Assembly: GCA_905221115.1 (NCBI GenBank)
Contig: CAJNBX010000006.1
Span: 1 to 64,000, forward strand
Length of the DNA stretch: 64,000 nucleotides
Origin: a bacterium
Lineage (GTDB): Bacteria > Bacillota > Bacilli > Lactobacillales > Streptococcaceae
Reading direction: 5' to 3'
Shown here: positions 36,176 to 44,816 of the stretch, in pieces
How positions within the stretch are numbered: the stretch's first letter is position 1
How the letters are laid out: each line of letters starts with the position of its first letter
Notes under the pieces: model-generated
What the model was told of the DNA's origin: nothing
The model's database searches: none
The model's input: the letters and a program-made list of their open reading frames with translations, nothing else
Translations under genes and position numbers: made by a program

Positions 36176-36208
36176 AAAAAGCAACAACTATTTCAGTTGT
36201 TGCTTTTT
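36176..36208 (+). terminator. Terminator of thrS
   Basis: AAAAAGCAACAACT and AGTTGTTGCTTTTT stem, 34 bases after the thrS stop; A and T runs on both sides. Confidence 0.88.
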
Positions 36209-36214
36209 ATATTT

Positions 36215-36319
36215 TTACTCAATGAAAATCAAAAAGCAAACTAGGAAGCTAGCCGCAAGCTATACTTGAGTACGGTAAGGCGACGCTGACGTGGTTTGAA
36301 TTTGATTTTCGAAGAGTAT
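36215..36319 (+). repeat. BOX element (boxC-boxA)
   Basis: About 105 bp, TACTCAATGAAAATCAAA to TTCGAAGAGTAT, with TATACTTGAGTACGGTAAGG and GACGCTGACG inside and no boxB. Confidence 0.9.
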
Positions 36320-36397
36320 TATTTAATCCGAGCTAGTAGTGATTGACCAAACCACCACAGAAGATTTGCTTTCATGAGTTAGATAAGGTCAATATCC

Positions 36398-37447
36398 TCA
36401 TTCCTTGTCTGCTTCATTTTCTTTTACGAGATCTTTTTGTGAATCTTTTTCAGAGAGTTTTTGATCGATATACTTGTTAATGGTTTCATAAAATTCCTTG
36501 GTCGTATCACCGTCTAATTTTGTCGAATTATGAACTTGATTGACTTTCAATTGAACAGATTGAATACCGTAAGAGGCTTGTTTTTGGTGGAGCGTTTCTA
36601 ATTCTTCTTCTGAAATCGGATCTCCAACAACCGTCAAGACCAATTCATTGTTCCTTGACTTGTAGACTTGATTAATGACCGTATGATTGGCGAACTCTTT
36701 TCCTACAAACTGCTTGATTCCTTCTTTTCGCGCTTGATCTATCGTCAGAGTGACTGCTGAATAACTAGCTGGAAGAATCAATAATACAATCAAGGATATC
36801 AATCCAATTCTCATTTTAATGTTTAGCTCTTTAAATGAACTTAAAGGAGATTTTCTCATCATAATTCTTGTTCCAACAATGTTGATTAGCATGATAAAGA
36901 CACAGTTAATCAAGAAAAGATAAAGAGCTCCAAATAAAAATCGTACATTTCCATTAGCTAAACCGTAACCTGCAGTACAGATAGGTGGCATCAGAGCTGT
37001 TGCAATGGCTACTCCTGGCACGATATTGTTTGCTTCTTTTTTCCTTGAACCAATGACGCCTGCTATCCCACCAGCAATAGCAATGAGAACATCCCAAATG
37101 GTTGGAGAGGTTCGTGCAATCAATTCGCTACTTTCATAAGATAAGGGAGAAATCCAGAAATACAGAGCCGAGACAAGCAAGCTGACCAATACTTGAGTAA
37201 ATAAAACCTCTAGAGATTGCTTGATTAAACGCGTATCAAAAATAGCTAAACCAAACCCCAGTCCAACAATCGGTGTCATAAGAGGGGAAATCAGCATGGC
37301 TCCAATAATGACAGCCGTTGAATTCATATTTAGGCCGATAGAGGCAATAAAAATCGCACACATCAAAATCACTGTATCTCTTAATCGAACATGAAGATCA
37401 TCATATAATTTCTCACGGTATTCACGTGTTGAATAGTTTCCGGTCAT
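36398..37447 (-). CDS. DUF389 (TIGR00341-type) membrane protein
   Basis: 349 residues. The N-terminal two thirds hold six membrane helices with the DUF389 signature SIGLNMNSTAVIIGAMLISPLMTPIVGLG, then GGIAGVIGSRKKEANNIVPGVAIATALMPPICTAGYGLA. A soluble C-terminal domain of about 110 residues follows, ending in a charged tail (KDLVKENEADKE). Function of the family is unknown. It stands alone between BOX/thrS and the exporter; this stretch looks accessory. Confidence 0.85.
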   Translation of the reverse strand: MTGNYSTREYREKLYDDLHVRLRDTVILMCAIFIASIGLNMNSTAVIIGAMLISPLMTPIVGLGFGLAIFDTRLIKQSLEVLFTQVLVSLLVSALYFWISPLSYESSELIARTSPTIWDVLIAIAGGIAGVIGSRKKEANNIVPGVAIATALMPPICTAGYGLANGNVRFLFGALYLFLINCVFIMLINIVGTRIMMRKSPLSSFKELNIKMRIGLISLIVLLILPASYSAVTLTIDQARKEGIKQFVGKEFANHTVINQVYKSRNNELVLTVVGDPISEEELETLHQKQASYGIQSVQLKVNQVHNSTKLDGDTTKEFYETINKYIDQKLSEKDSQKDLVKENEADKE

Positions 37448-37733
37448 TGGTTACTCCTTTTATTTCATATAATCTTGTTTCTGCATGGATGATGGTAGAG
37501 AGACTTCTGTCCAGTCTTACATATTTTTCTTCTCACCTGTTATTCTTTTGAAAATTATCCTTTAAATATCCGTCAGTCTATCCTTAACATTATATCAAAA
37601 ATGTTACAGTCTTTCTCTGAAGAAATCTATCAATTAAACAGATAGAGAAAGCAAGCAATTTTTGTTTCCTTATCCGAAGAAGGAAAAACGGTATCTCTCC
37701 TTAATACTATGCGTTTTATTCTTTATAATTTAG
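37448..37733. other. Intergenic region upstream of the DUF389 gene
   Basis: 286 bases without a gene. A TATAAT near 37585-37590 on the minus strand may be the DUF389 promoter. Nothing else recognised; the exporter gene ends at its far side without a strong terminator. Confidence 0.4.
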
Positions 37734-39245
37734 CTATTTCAAAATTACAAGTTCTCCATTCTTAATTTCCCAAACTTGGTCAAACTTACTTAATAATTCG
37801 TTTTGGCGATGTAAAGTAACAATGACGGCACTTGGTAGTTCCAGAACTCTTTCCAATTCCATTTTAAACTGATTAGTATCCAAGGCAGAGAAAGGTTCGT
37901 CTAGGATAAGCAATGGATTTTTACGATTTTTCTCACGATTTAAATACATTCGTTGTTGCTGACCACCTGACAGGGATTGTGGTGGAATTTTTTCAAAATC
38001 TTCTTCTCTGAATTTTTCATTGAAACTATTGAATAGCGTTACATTATTTTCATAACTCGAAATAAATGTATGTTCTTGTTGCAGAATCATACCGAATCTT
38101 CCCCAAAGATGGTCCAAAACAAGCCCATCTAGCACAATTTGTCCTTCAAAATCTTCATCTGTTCCATTTAAAATGTTGAGAAGACTACTTTTTCCAGACC
38201 CATTCTTACCAATAAGCGCAATTTTATCCCCTTTTTGAATCGTAGCGGAAGTAATTATCAATTTTGATTCTCCCAGTTGTTTGGAAATGTTTTTCAAAGT
38301 AATCGTATCAAAAGAATGTTGAGGTGCTTGAACTGAAACGGGTCTCCCAACAATGTTTTGAAAACTCTTGATTACAGGCTTTACGGACTCTAACATTTGT
38401 AAATCATAAAGGATTTCCTGTATTGGTTCAGAAAAAGCATTAATATATCCGAAACTCGCCACCACCTCAGGAATACCGAGTTGCTGGTGAGATAGAGAGT
38501 AGGCTAAATAAATAAACAGAACAAGACTAATGAATTCAAAAGAAACACCTGTCAATAAGATGCCTGTAATTTTTGTCAAACCATACTTAAAATACTTATC
38601 CTGCAAATTCTTTAGAGAACTCTTTTGTTGATTCAAAAAATGCGACATAGTTAGTTTATTTACCAAATGATGTCCCATGAGCAAATCCTCCAAAGTTCGA
38701 TAGTAATCTCCTTGTTTTTTCAAGTAAACCTGTCTACGATTAGCGGTCAACTTCCCAACGATTTTAGGAATTTGAATACTAATTCCAGTAGAAAAGATTA
38801 AAATCAGTGATACAATAGGATTAATTGTTCTGCTAATAATGAAAGCGTAAATGATGATACGTAAAATTTGTTTGATAAAACTCATCAATGGAGGAAGGTA
38901 GTCCTTTTCCAACGAATCTAGGTCATTCGATTGATAGGAAATATACTCTGCTACTGTTTTCTGCTTGAAATCGTGGTGACTGAGTCCCAGAAGTGAACGA
39001 AACCACTCATTTTTCAAAGTAGTCGAAAAGATAATCCCCTGCTTCCAATCAAGTAGCATTTGGATATAGTTACAACTCAAATAGCCTGCCACTGACATAG
39101 AGTAACCATATAGAGCTACTTGATAATCCCCTTTGATTAATGCCTGCGTGAAATACGGTAACAAAGCTGTGCAGATATTCGATACTACACCAAAAAGAAA
39201 ATTAAAGAAGAGATACCATCTAATAGTTTTAAGATATGGTAGCAT
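37734..39245 (-). CDS. ABC exporter, fused permease and ATPase
   Basis: 503 residues. Five or six membrane helices in the first 290 residues, then a nucleotide-binding domain with Walker A IGKNGSGKSSLLN, signature LSGGQQQRMYLNRE, Walker B LLILDEPFSALD and switch His in VTLHRQNE. A half-size exporter that would work as a dimer. No peptidase domain is present, so leader cleavage is not expected. AAGGAG precedes the ATG. Upstream in the same direction are remnants of a pezA-like antitoxin and of a Cys-rich reading frame, so the exporter is probably the surviving part of a decayed cassette (peptide or toxin export is inference). Confidence 0.85.
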   Translation of the reverse strand: MLPYLKTIRWYLFFNFLFGVVSNICTALLPYFTQALIKGDYQVALYGYSMSVAGYLSCNYIQMLLDWKQGIIFSTTLKNEWFRSLLGLSHHDFKQKTVAEYISYQSNDLDSLEKDYLPPLMSFIKQILRIIIYAFIISRTINPIVSLILIFSTGISIQIPKIVGKLTANRRQVYLKKQGDYYRTLEDLLMGHHLVNKLTMSHFLNQQKSSLKNLQDKYFKYGLTKITGILLTGVSFEFISLVLFIYLAYSLSHQQLGIPEVVASFGYINAFSEPIQEILYDLQMLESVKPVIKSFQNIVGRPVSVQAPQHSFDTITLKNISKQLGESKLIITSATIQKGDKIALIGKNGSGKSSLLNILNGTDEDFEGQIVLDGLVLDHLWGRFGMILQQEHTFISSYENNVTLFNSFNEKFREEDFEKIPPQSLSGGQQQRMYLNREKNRKNPLLILDEPFSALDTNQFKMELERVLELPSAVIVTLHRQNELLSKFDQVWEIKNGELVILK

Positions 39246-39260
39246 ATACGATACTCCTTG

Positions 39261-39506
39261 CTAATGCGTTTTTTTACATATCGCAGAACAATCTCTACTA
39301 TTCCCTATTTCAGATAGTGCGATACTCGGACATTGAGTGCAATAATTATAAATCACACAAGTACTGCCGTTTTTACTATCATTCAAAATATAATTTGCTA
39401 TTTTGTAAAATATAGGTCTATCCCATGTTTCTTTGATAGATGTAAAATGAATATTTCCAATACTTCTATTGAAAGTAAGCTTTTTCAGTTTTTCTAACGG
39501 TTTAGG
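39261..39506 (-). pseudogene. Cys-rich reading-frame remnant upstream of the ABC exporter
   Basis: An open frame of 81 codons without any start codon, bounded by TAG upstream and ending in TAG at 39261, 13 bases before the exporter ATG. The C-terminal part contains STCVIYNYCTQCPSI and NSRDCSAICKKTH, five Cys in 28 residues, in a C-x6-C-x2-C...C-x3-C pattern. The spacing recalls iron-sulfur-binding tails such as those of radical SAM maturases, or a Cys-rich peptide; I cannot decide. The 5' part was probably lost by deletion joining it to the antitoxin remnant. Confidence 0.45.
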
Positions 39507-39595
39507 CTATTTCGTGACACACCCACAATCCGTGAAAATTCTGGTTATATCAGATTATGTGATTTTCGTAAGAATTTTATATTGTCTCCAATCAT
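39494..39595 (-). pseudogene. PezA-like antitoxin gene fragment (N-terminal HTH, nonsense mutated)
   Basis: ATG at 39595 with AAAGGAGA before it. The frame reads MIGDNIKFLRKSHNLI, then a TAA stop, then PEFSRIVGVSRNSLNR and a TAG. This is the helix-turn-helix start of the pneumococcal PezA antitoxin (MIGKNIKSLRKTHDLTQ..., from memory). Only about 33 codons remain and the pezT toxin is absent. A dead remnant of a toxin-antitoxin or integrated-element region. Confidence 0.6.
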
Positions 39596-39640
39596 GGCAG
39601 TCTCCTTTTACTTGATAAAACTATCATAACATTTAGAAAT

Positions 39641-39937
39641 TAAAAACTGGTTCAAAATCAATAGAATGTGTGTATTCGATACATTCAATAAATTCTTGGA
39701 AACAGTTCTATACCAGTTACACAAATCTATATACACCTATCTCATTCAAAATAAAAAGAAAGCTGCAGTTCTTTTAATCCTGTATCAACGATTCATTCTG
39801 AAATCGAATAGGAGACATTTCCCAAGTCTACAATTCACTTCATCTCAAATTAATTTTTGTAATTCACCCTTAGTTTATAGATTTTATACTCAACAAAAGT
39901 ATAAAGCATACAAAACTTCACTTTGAACCAGTATTTA
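39641..39937. repeat. Candidate MITE with 21-bp terminal inverted repeats
   Basis: TAAAAACTGGTTCAAAATCAA at the left and the reverse complement TAAATACTGGTTCAAAGTGAA at the right agree at 18 of 21 positions and bracket 297 bp of AT-rich, gene-free sequence. A plus-strand open frame of 86 codons inside has no ribosome site and unconvincing composition. No clear target duplication was found. Confidence 0.5.
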
Positions 39938-40043
39938 TACTATATTCCGTATTAAAAGTTCTATTATTGGTTTTGTAAAAAACAGTCTTCAAATATCCTG
40001 AAATATAGCAAAAAGAGATTGGGTAAAAACTCATTGTCTCTTC

Positions 40044-41018
40044 TCACTCAAGAACTAAGTTCACTTGAGCAAACTGAATCCGCACTATCGTTCCTTTTCC
40101 AACCTCAGACTCGATGCGAATCTGGTGGCCTAGTTCTTCAGAAATTTTCTTAGATAGATACAGTCCAAGTCCAGATGACTGCTGGGTTAGACGTCCATTA
40201 TATCCTGAGAAACCACGTTCAAAGACTCGGAGGACATCACTGTTTTTTATCCCGATTCCCGTATCCTTGATACAAAGCTCTTGCCCGTCCATATAAATCT
40301 CCAGACCACCTTCCTTGGTATACTTGAGACTGTTTGAGATAATTTGCTCAATAACCACTAGCAGCCACTTTTTATCCGTCACGATTTCTTTATCAAGGTC
40401 ATGTAGATTGACATTTAAGCCTTTTTGAATGAAGAAAAGAGCGTATTTACGAATTATTTCCTTGACCAAGTCCTCAATTTGAACCTGCTTTAAGACCAAA
40501 TCATCATGGAAACTTTCTAAACGCAGGTACTGTAAAACTAGATTGGTATAGGAGTCAATTTTGAAAATTTCCTGTTCTAATTGCTGCTTTAATTGGCGGT
40601 CATCTACTTCTGCAACTAAGAGTTGACTGGCTGCAATGGGGGTCTTTATCTGATGGACCCACAAGGTATAGTAATCCAGCAAATCCGTCAGTTTTCTTTC
40701 TGAATCTGACCTCTGCTGATAAAGTTCCATCTCACGCGCTTCTAATTTTTCTGCTAAAGCTATTTCCAAAGGAGACTGAGCTTCCCTCTCCCCATAGAGA
40801 ATTTCCTGACGATATACCTGCATTTCTACCAATATGTCCCAAGCGAAAAATAAAATGGTTACAAAGCAACACAGTAGGAAAAAGTAGAGAAAGTAAATTC
40901 CCAAACTGGCAAATAAAAACTGAAAGAGCAAAACCAGAAATGCCAAAGCAAGCAGATAAACCAAAAGACGACTACGGGAGCGCAGATAGGCTAGAAAAAA
41001 TTGTTTCCAATCAAGCAT
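40044..41018 (-). CDS. Sensor histidine kinase of the BceS/GraS-like intramembrane type (TCS01)
   Basis: 324 residues. Two adjacent membrane helices (about 17-38 and 41-62) with almost no extracellular loop, so it cannot sense ligand outside by itself. DHp His in YYTLWVHQIKTPIAA, N box QIISNSLKYTKEGG, G1 DTGIGIKNSD and G2 GLGLYLSKK. Such kinases usually listen to an ABC exporter for antimicrobial peptides. The position next to the regulator and downstream of thrS matches pneumococcal TCS01 (HK01). The start overlaps the regulator stop by 8 bases. Confidence 0.85.
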   Translation of the reverse strand: MLDWKQFFLAYLRSRSRLLVYLLALAFLVLLFQFLFASLGIYFLYFFLLCCFVTILFFAWDILVEMQVYRQEILYGEREAQSPLEIALAEKLEAREMELYQQRSDSERKLTDLLDYYTLWVHQIKTPIAASQLLVAEVDDRQLKQQLEQEIFKIDSYTNLVLQYLRLESFHDDLVLKQVQIEDLVKEIIRKYALFFIQKGLNVNLHDLDKEIVTDKKWLLVVIEQIISNSLKYTKEGGLEIYMDGQELCIKDTGIGIKNSDVLRVFERGFSGYNGRLTQQSSGLGLYLSKKISEELGHQIRIESEVGKGTIVRIQFAQVNLVLE

Positions 41019-41688
41019 GCTTTAATCCGTACCCTATTCCTTTCTTGGTCTCGATAAAACCTACCAAGCCCTGCTCTTCCAACTTTTTACGCAATCGAGC
41101 CACATTAACAGAGAGCGTATTATCATCAATAAAAAAGTCACTGTTCCAAAGTTCCCGCATCAGGTCATCACGCGCTACGATGTTGCCCGCATGCTCAAAC
41201 AAAACTCGTAAAATCTGGAATTCGTTCTTGGTCAAATTTAAGACTTGGCCTTGATAATGTAAATCCATGGATTTGGTATTGAGGATAACACCAGCATATT
41301 CCAGTAAACTCTCGTCACGCCCAAACTCATAGGAACGACGCAACAAGCCCTGAACCTTGGCTAAAAGAACCTGCTGGTCAAAAGGCTTGGTCACAAAGTC
41401 ATCCGCCCCCATATTGATCGCCATGACGATATCCATAGCCTGGTCTCTGGAAGACAGAAACATGATGGGTACCTTGGAAATCTTGCGAATTTCCTGACAC
41501 CAGTGATAACCATTAAACAAGGGCAAACCAATATCCATGAGGACCAGATGAGGTTCCGACTGAACAAATAGACTCAAAACTTCCATAAAGTCTTCTACCA
41601 AGACCACTTCAAATCCCCATTCAGAGAGCATTTTCCCGACTTGTTGACGAATGACCTGATCATCTTCTACTAATAAAATCTTGTGCAT
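41011..41688 (-). CDS. OmpR-family response regulator (TCS01, RR01)
   Basis: 225 residues from the ATG at 41688 (AAAGGAG upstream). An upstream in-frame extension would place the ribosome site inside the gene, so the shorter form is chosen. Receiver domain with acidic pocket ED9-D10, phospho-acceptor Asp52 (LVLMDIGLP) and Lys in TKPF. C-terminal winged helix (about 128-225) with NEFQILRVLFEHAGNIVARDDL. It controls genes in response to its kinase; targets are not visible here. Confidence 0.88.
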   Translation of the reverse strand: MHKILLVEDDQVIRQQVGKMLSEWGFEVVLVEDFMEVLSLFVQSEPHLVLMDIGLPLFNGYHWCQEIRKISKVPIMFLSSRDQAMDIVMAINMGADDFVTKPFDQQVLLAKVQGLLRRSYEFGRDESLLEYAGVILNTKSMDLHYQGQVLNLTKNEFQILRVLFEHAGNIVARDDLMRELWNSDFFIDDNTLSVNVARLRKKLEEQGLVGFIETKKGIGYGLKHA

Positions 41689-42102
41689 CTGATTCTCCTT
41701 TGCTAATTTTAGGAGTCTTAAATCCTTTAGTATAAATAGAGGGCTTAGCATCTAATACTTTTTTGACATTTCCTTGTCACAACAGCTCAAAAACAGATAG
41801 TGAATAACCCCATTGATATCATACCCTATTTTCAGACATAGTGCCAGCCCTACCCTTTTATTTTTAATTTTTTCAACCTTCATTTCAGTTCTTTTATCCA
41901 TCCCCTTAACCAAAATTTATATCTATTCTTCCAAACCTTGAGTGTAGTTAAAACGACACTCTATACTCTTCTAACATTGAAAAGCTCCTTATCGAGTTGT
42001 ATCCGTAAAAAGTTCTAGCTTTCAGATTGACAATCTGAAAAAGATTTGTTAAGATATGAATGAACAAGATTTAATATTCATTCAGAAAAGAGGTGAATCA
42101 AA
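41689..42102. other. Divergent region between the two-component system and the TetR gene
   Basis: About 410 bases without a gene. It holds an inverted repeat GAGTGT...ACACTC at about 41940-41961, a perfect palindrome TTCAGATTG-A-CAATCTGAA at 42021-42039, and the TetR promoter and operator (listed separately). The two-component promoter must lie near 41700-41850, but I could not fix it. Confidence 0.45.
42027..42084 (+). promoter_or_regulatory. tetR promoter with autoregulatory operator
   Basis: -35 TTGACA (42027-42032), 17-base spacer, -10 TAAGAT (42050-42055). Operator TGAATGAA-N12-TTCATTCA at 42057-42084 covers the expected start. The same half-sites recur upstream of the next gene, which supports a TetR-type operator. 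Confidence 0.75.
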
Positions 42103-42666
42103 TTGGACAAAAAACAGGCTTTGAAATCCGCAGCTTATGAAGTTTTTTCAAAAAAAGGATACAAGGCGACAGGAATTTCAGAAATTGCTAGACAAGCTCA
42201 TATGGCAGTCGGATCTTTTTATAACTATTACGAAAGTAAAGAAGCTATTTTTTTAGATATCTATATTGATGAAAACAACCGTGTTCGCCAAACTATGATC
42301 GAAGAACTGGATTGGGAAATTGATATGATTGATCTTATTAGTCAACTCTTTGCTCAATCCAGAGCACTCGTTTCTTCCAATAAAATCCTTGCAGAATGGT
42401 ACAATCCTGCCATAGCAGATGAGTTGCATAGCTACTATTCCTCAGAAGAAGGGAAAGTCACGAATCCATTTCATCAATTTCTCGTGAAAACCTTTACTCA
42501 TCGTTTGCAGGCTGAAGGCCATTCTCCAGAAAAAATTCAAGATATTTTACAAGTTTACAACCTATTTTACTACATGGATATGCATATCACAGAAAACGAT
42601 TTTCCAGATATTAGCAAAACTGTAGAAATACTAGCAACCAACTTCATTAAAGGAATACTTAAATAA
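42103..42666 (+). CDS. TetR-family transcriptional regulator
   Basis: 187 residues starting at TTG 42103 (AGAGGTGAATCAAA upstream; no ATG fits). N-terminal helix-turn-helix (KKQALKSAAYEVFSKKGYKATGISEIARQAHMAVGSFYNYYESKEAIF, in pieces at about 2-48). The C-terminal ligand/dimer domain is of unknown ligand. A palindrome lies over its own start site and a near-identical one lies before the reductase gene, so it likely represses both. The pair looks like a small accessory module. Confidence 0.88.
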   Translation: MDKKQALKSAAYEVFSKKGYKATGISEIARQAHMAVGSFYNYYESKEAIFLDIYIDENNRVRQTMIEELDWEIDMIDLISQLFAQSRALVSSNKILAEWYNPAIADELHSYYSSEEGKVTNPFHQFLVKTFTHRLQAEGHSPEKIQDILQVYNLFYYMDMHITENDFPDISKTVEILATNFIKGILK

Positions 42667-42697
42667 AGAAATCTTTTCTTTATTTTTTGGAAATTAT

Positions 42698-42724
42698 TGA
42701 ATGAAAAAAAATATTATTCATTCA
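42698..42724 (+). promoter_or_regulatory. Second TetR operator, upstream of the reductase gene
   Basis: TGAATGAA-N11-TTCATTCA, the same half-sites as at 42057-42084 with a spacer one base shorter, 31 bases before the reductase ATG. Confidence 0.7.
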
Positions 42725-42754
42725 TGAAAAATTACTACACTATAGGAGTTAAAA

Positions 42755-43531
42755 ATGAAACGAGGGAAAAAAATGTTCATAATTATTCTAACTACACTTG
42801 GAGTGCTCGGCTTTATATCTTGGGGAATCATTACCTATCTTGGACGAAGTCAAACTTTATCGATAAAATCCATTGAAAATCCCAGCGGAGATTTGTATTT
42901 AGTTCACATCACAAAACCAAAAAATCAAACATGGAAAGCTGGCTCCTTTGCTCAGTTTAAGCTTCCTGACAGCACGTTTGGTCCAGACAAAAGTCCAGTA
43001 AAGGAGAATCAGGCTAGCCGATGGCTAACCCTTGCTTCCACTCCTGATGAGGATGAAATTCTTATTGTAACCCATAATAGTGGTAGCGTGTTTAAGGAAA
43101 CCTTAACACATTTACCAGCTGGTAGTAAAATTGAGATGAGTTGGCTGGAGTCATCTTTATCTGTTGAAGACAATGACCAAGCACTGGTTTGTTTTGCCTC
43201 TGATGTCGGCATTTCTACTCTACGTCCAGTTGTGAAAGAGTGGGCTGGTAAGCGCTCTATCATTCTTAATCATTTAGACAAAGGAGTAAGCATTTTTGAT
43301 AATGAGTTAAGAGAGCTTAGTAAGAATAATCCGAATCTAACTTATAAAACTAGCGAAACCTTTTCTCAAAGCCAAGCATTTTTAAAAAATGCGGTTGTGA
43401 AATACGGTAACCAAGCTATTTATCTCTTGACCGGCCAACCTGATGATGTAAATGAGATGAAGAATTTTTTAAAGGAAAACGGGATTGATAGCAAAAACAT
43501 TCAAGCAAGTTCGTTTAGAGGTTTGAAATAA
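42755..43531 (+). CDS. Membrane-anchored FAD/NAD(P)-binding oxidoreductase (ferredoxin-reductase-like)
   Basis: 258 residues. One N-terminal membrane helix (about 7-28) followed by a ferredoxin-NADP reductase-type fold. The FAD-binding barrel has RWLTLASTPDEDEI (RxYT/S-like), the NAD domain has ALVCFASDVGISTLRPVV, and the end is LTGQPDDVNEMKNFLKENG. It probably moves electrons at the membrane, perhaps to ferric iron, quinone or a small partner; the substrate is unknown. Controlled by the adjacent TetR gene judging by the shared operators. Confidence 0.75.
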   Translation: MKRGKKMFIIILTTLGVLGFISWGIITYLGRSQTLSIKSIENPSGDLYLVHITKPKNQTWKAGSFAQFKLPDSTFGPDKSPVKENQASRWLTLASTPDEDEILIVTHNSGSVFKETLTHLPAGSKIEMSWLESSLSVEDNDQALVCFASDVGISTLRPVVKEWAGKRSIILNHLDKGVSIFDNELRELSKNNPNLTYKTSETFSQSQAFLKNAVVKYGNQAIYLLTGQPDDVNEMKNFLKENGIDSKNIQASSFRGLK

Positions 43532-43654
43532 AAGCAAACTGTCTTCTATGTGTCTGAATCATACCATTATAGGTCGGTATGTAGAGAGCTCGTACAAACC
43601 AACTAGTAAATTCTATGTGATTGTGATAAGATAAATAAAAAGAAAGGAGCTCTT

Positions 43655-44728
43655 ATGGCCAATATTTTTGACTACCTGAAAGATGTCGCACACGATTCCT
43701 TTTACGACCTACCTTTAAATGAATTAGACATTCTAGCCTTAACAGAAGTCACCTACCTCCCCTTTGATAATCTGGTCTCCACAAGTCCTCAGCGACTTTT
43801 AGATCTGGCACCTCAGGTTCCAAGGGAGCCTAACATGCTTACCAGTAAAAATCGCCTCCAGTTATTGGATGAACTGGCTCAACACAAGCGCTTCAAAAAT
43901 TGCAAACTCTCCTATTTTATCAACGAAATCGACCCTGAACTGCAAAAGCAATTTGCGGCTATGACCTACCGCCTCACTCTCGATACTTATCTGATTGTCT
44001 TTCGTGGGACTGATGACAGTATCATTGGCTGGAAGGAAGATTTCCACCTAACCTATATGAAGGAAATTCCTGCTCAAAAGCACGCCCTATGCTATTTAGA
44101 GAACTTTTTTGTCCACCACCCTAGGAAAAAAGTCATTCTAGCTGGGCATTCCAAGGGAGGAAATCTAGCCATCTATGCTGCTAGCCAAATTGAGCAAAAT
44201 TTGCAAGATCAGATCACAGCAGTTTATACATTTGATGCACCTGGTCTCCACACAGAATTGACACAGACCGAAGGTTATCAAAGGATAATGGATAGAACCA
44301 AGGTCTTCATTCCACAAGGTTCCATTATCGGTAGGATGCTGGAAATTCCTGCTCACCAAATCATCGTTCACAGTACTGCCTTAGGTGGCATCGCCCAGCA
44401 CGATACCTTTAGTTGGCAAATTGAGAACAAGCACTTCGTCCAACTGGATAAGACCAACAGTGATAGTCAACAAGTAGACACAACCTTCAAGGAGTGGGTA
44501 GCAACAGTCCCTGACGAGGAACTTCAGCTCTACTTCGACCTCTTCTTTGGCACCATTCTAGATGCTGGGATTAGCTCCATCAATGACCTGTCTTCCTTCA
44601 AGGCTATTGAACACATTCATCATCTCTTTGTCCAAGCTCAAGCCCTCACTCCAGCAGAAAGGGAAACCATGGGACGCCTTACCCAATTATTGATTGATAC
44701 CCGTTACCAAGCATGGAAGAATAGATAA
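43655..44728 (+). CDS. DUF2974 (Mbeg1-like) lipase-fold protein
   Basis: 357 residues. Alpha/beta-hydrolase core with the nucleophile Ser in VILAGHSKGGNLAIYAA, following a lipase-3-like LIVFRGTDDSIIGWKEDFHLTY. No signal peptide, so probably cytoplasmic. AAAGGAG precedes the ATG. The family is common in streptococci and lacks a firm function; esterase or lipase activity is inferred from the motif. Ends in a terminator shared with the convergent YdcF-like gene. Confidence 0.8.
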   Translation: MANIFDYLKDVAHDSFYDLPLNELDILALTEVTYLPFDNLVSTSPQRLLDLAPQVPREPNMLTSKNRLQLLDELAQHKRFKNCKLSYFINEIDPELQKQFAAMTYRLTLDTYLIVFRGTDDSIIGWKEDFHLTYMKEIPAQKHALCYLENFFVHHPRKKVILAGHSKGGNLAIYAASQIEQNLQDQITAVYTFDAPGLHTELTQTEGYQRIMDRTKVFIPQGSIIGRMLEIPAHQIIVHSTALGGIAQHDTFSWQIENKHFVQLDKTNSDSQQVDTTFKEWVATVPDEELQLYFDLFFGTILDAGISSINDLSSFKAIEHIHHLFVQAQALTPAERETMGRLTQLLIDTRYQAWKNR

Positions 44729-44759
44729 TACCTTTCAAAAATCAAATATATATAAAACA

Positions 44760-44804
44760 AAAGACTTAGAATACAGACTTTCATGTGCATTCTAAGTCTT
44801 TTTA
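44760..44804. terminator. Bidirectional terminator
   Basis: AAAAGACTTAGAAT and ATTCTAAGTCTTTTT form a 14-bp perfect stem between convergent genes. Confidence 0.9.
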
Positions 44805-44816
44805 AATAGAATCTGA

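Noticed and set aside
39666..39926. 86-codon plus-strand frame
   Set aside because: It lies inside the candidate MITE, has no ribosome site and no protein-like composition.
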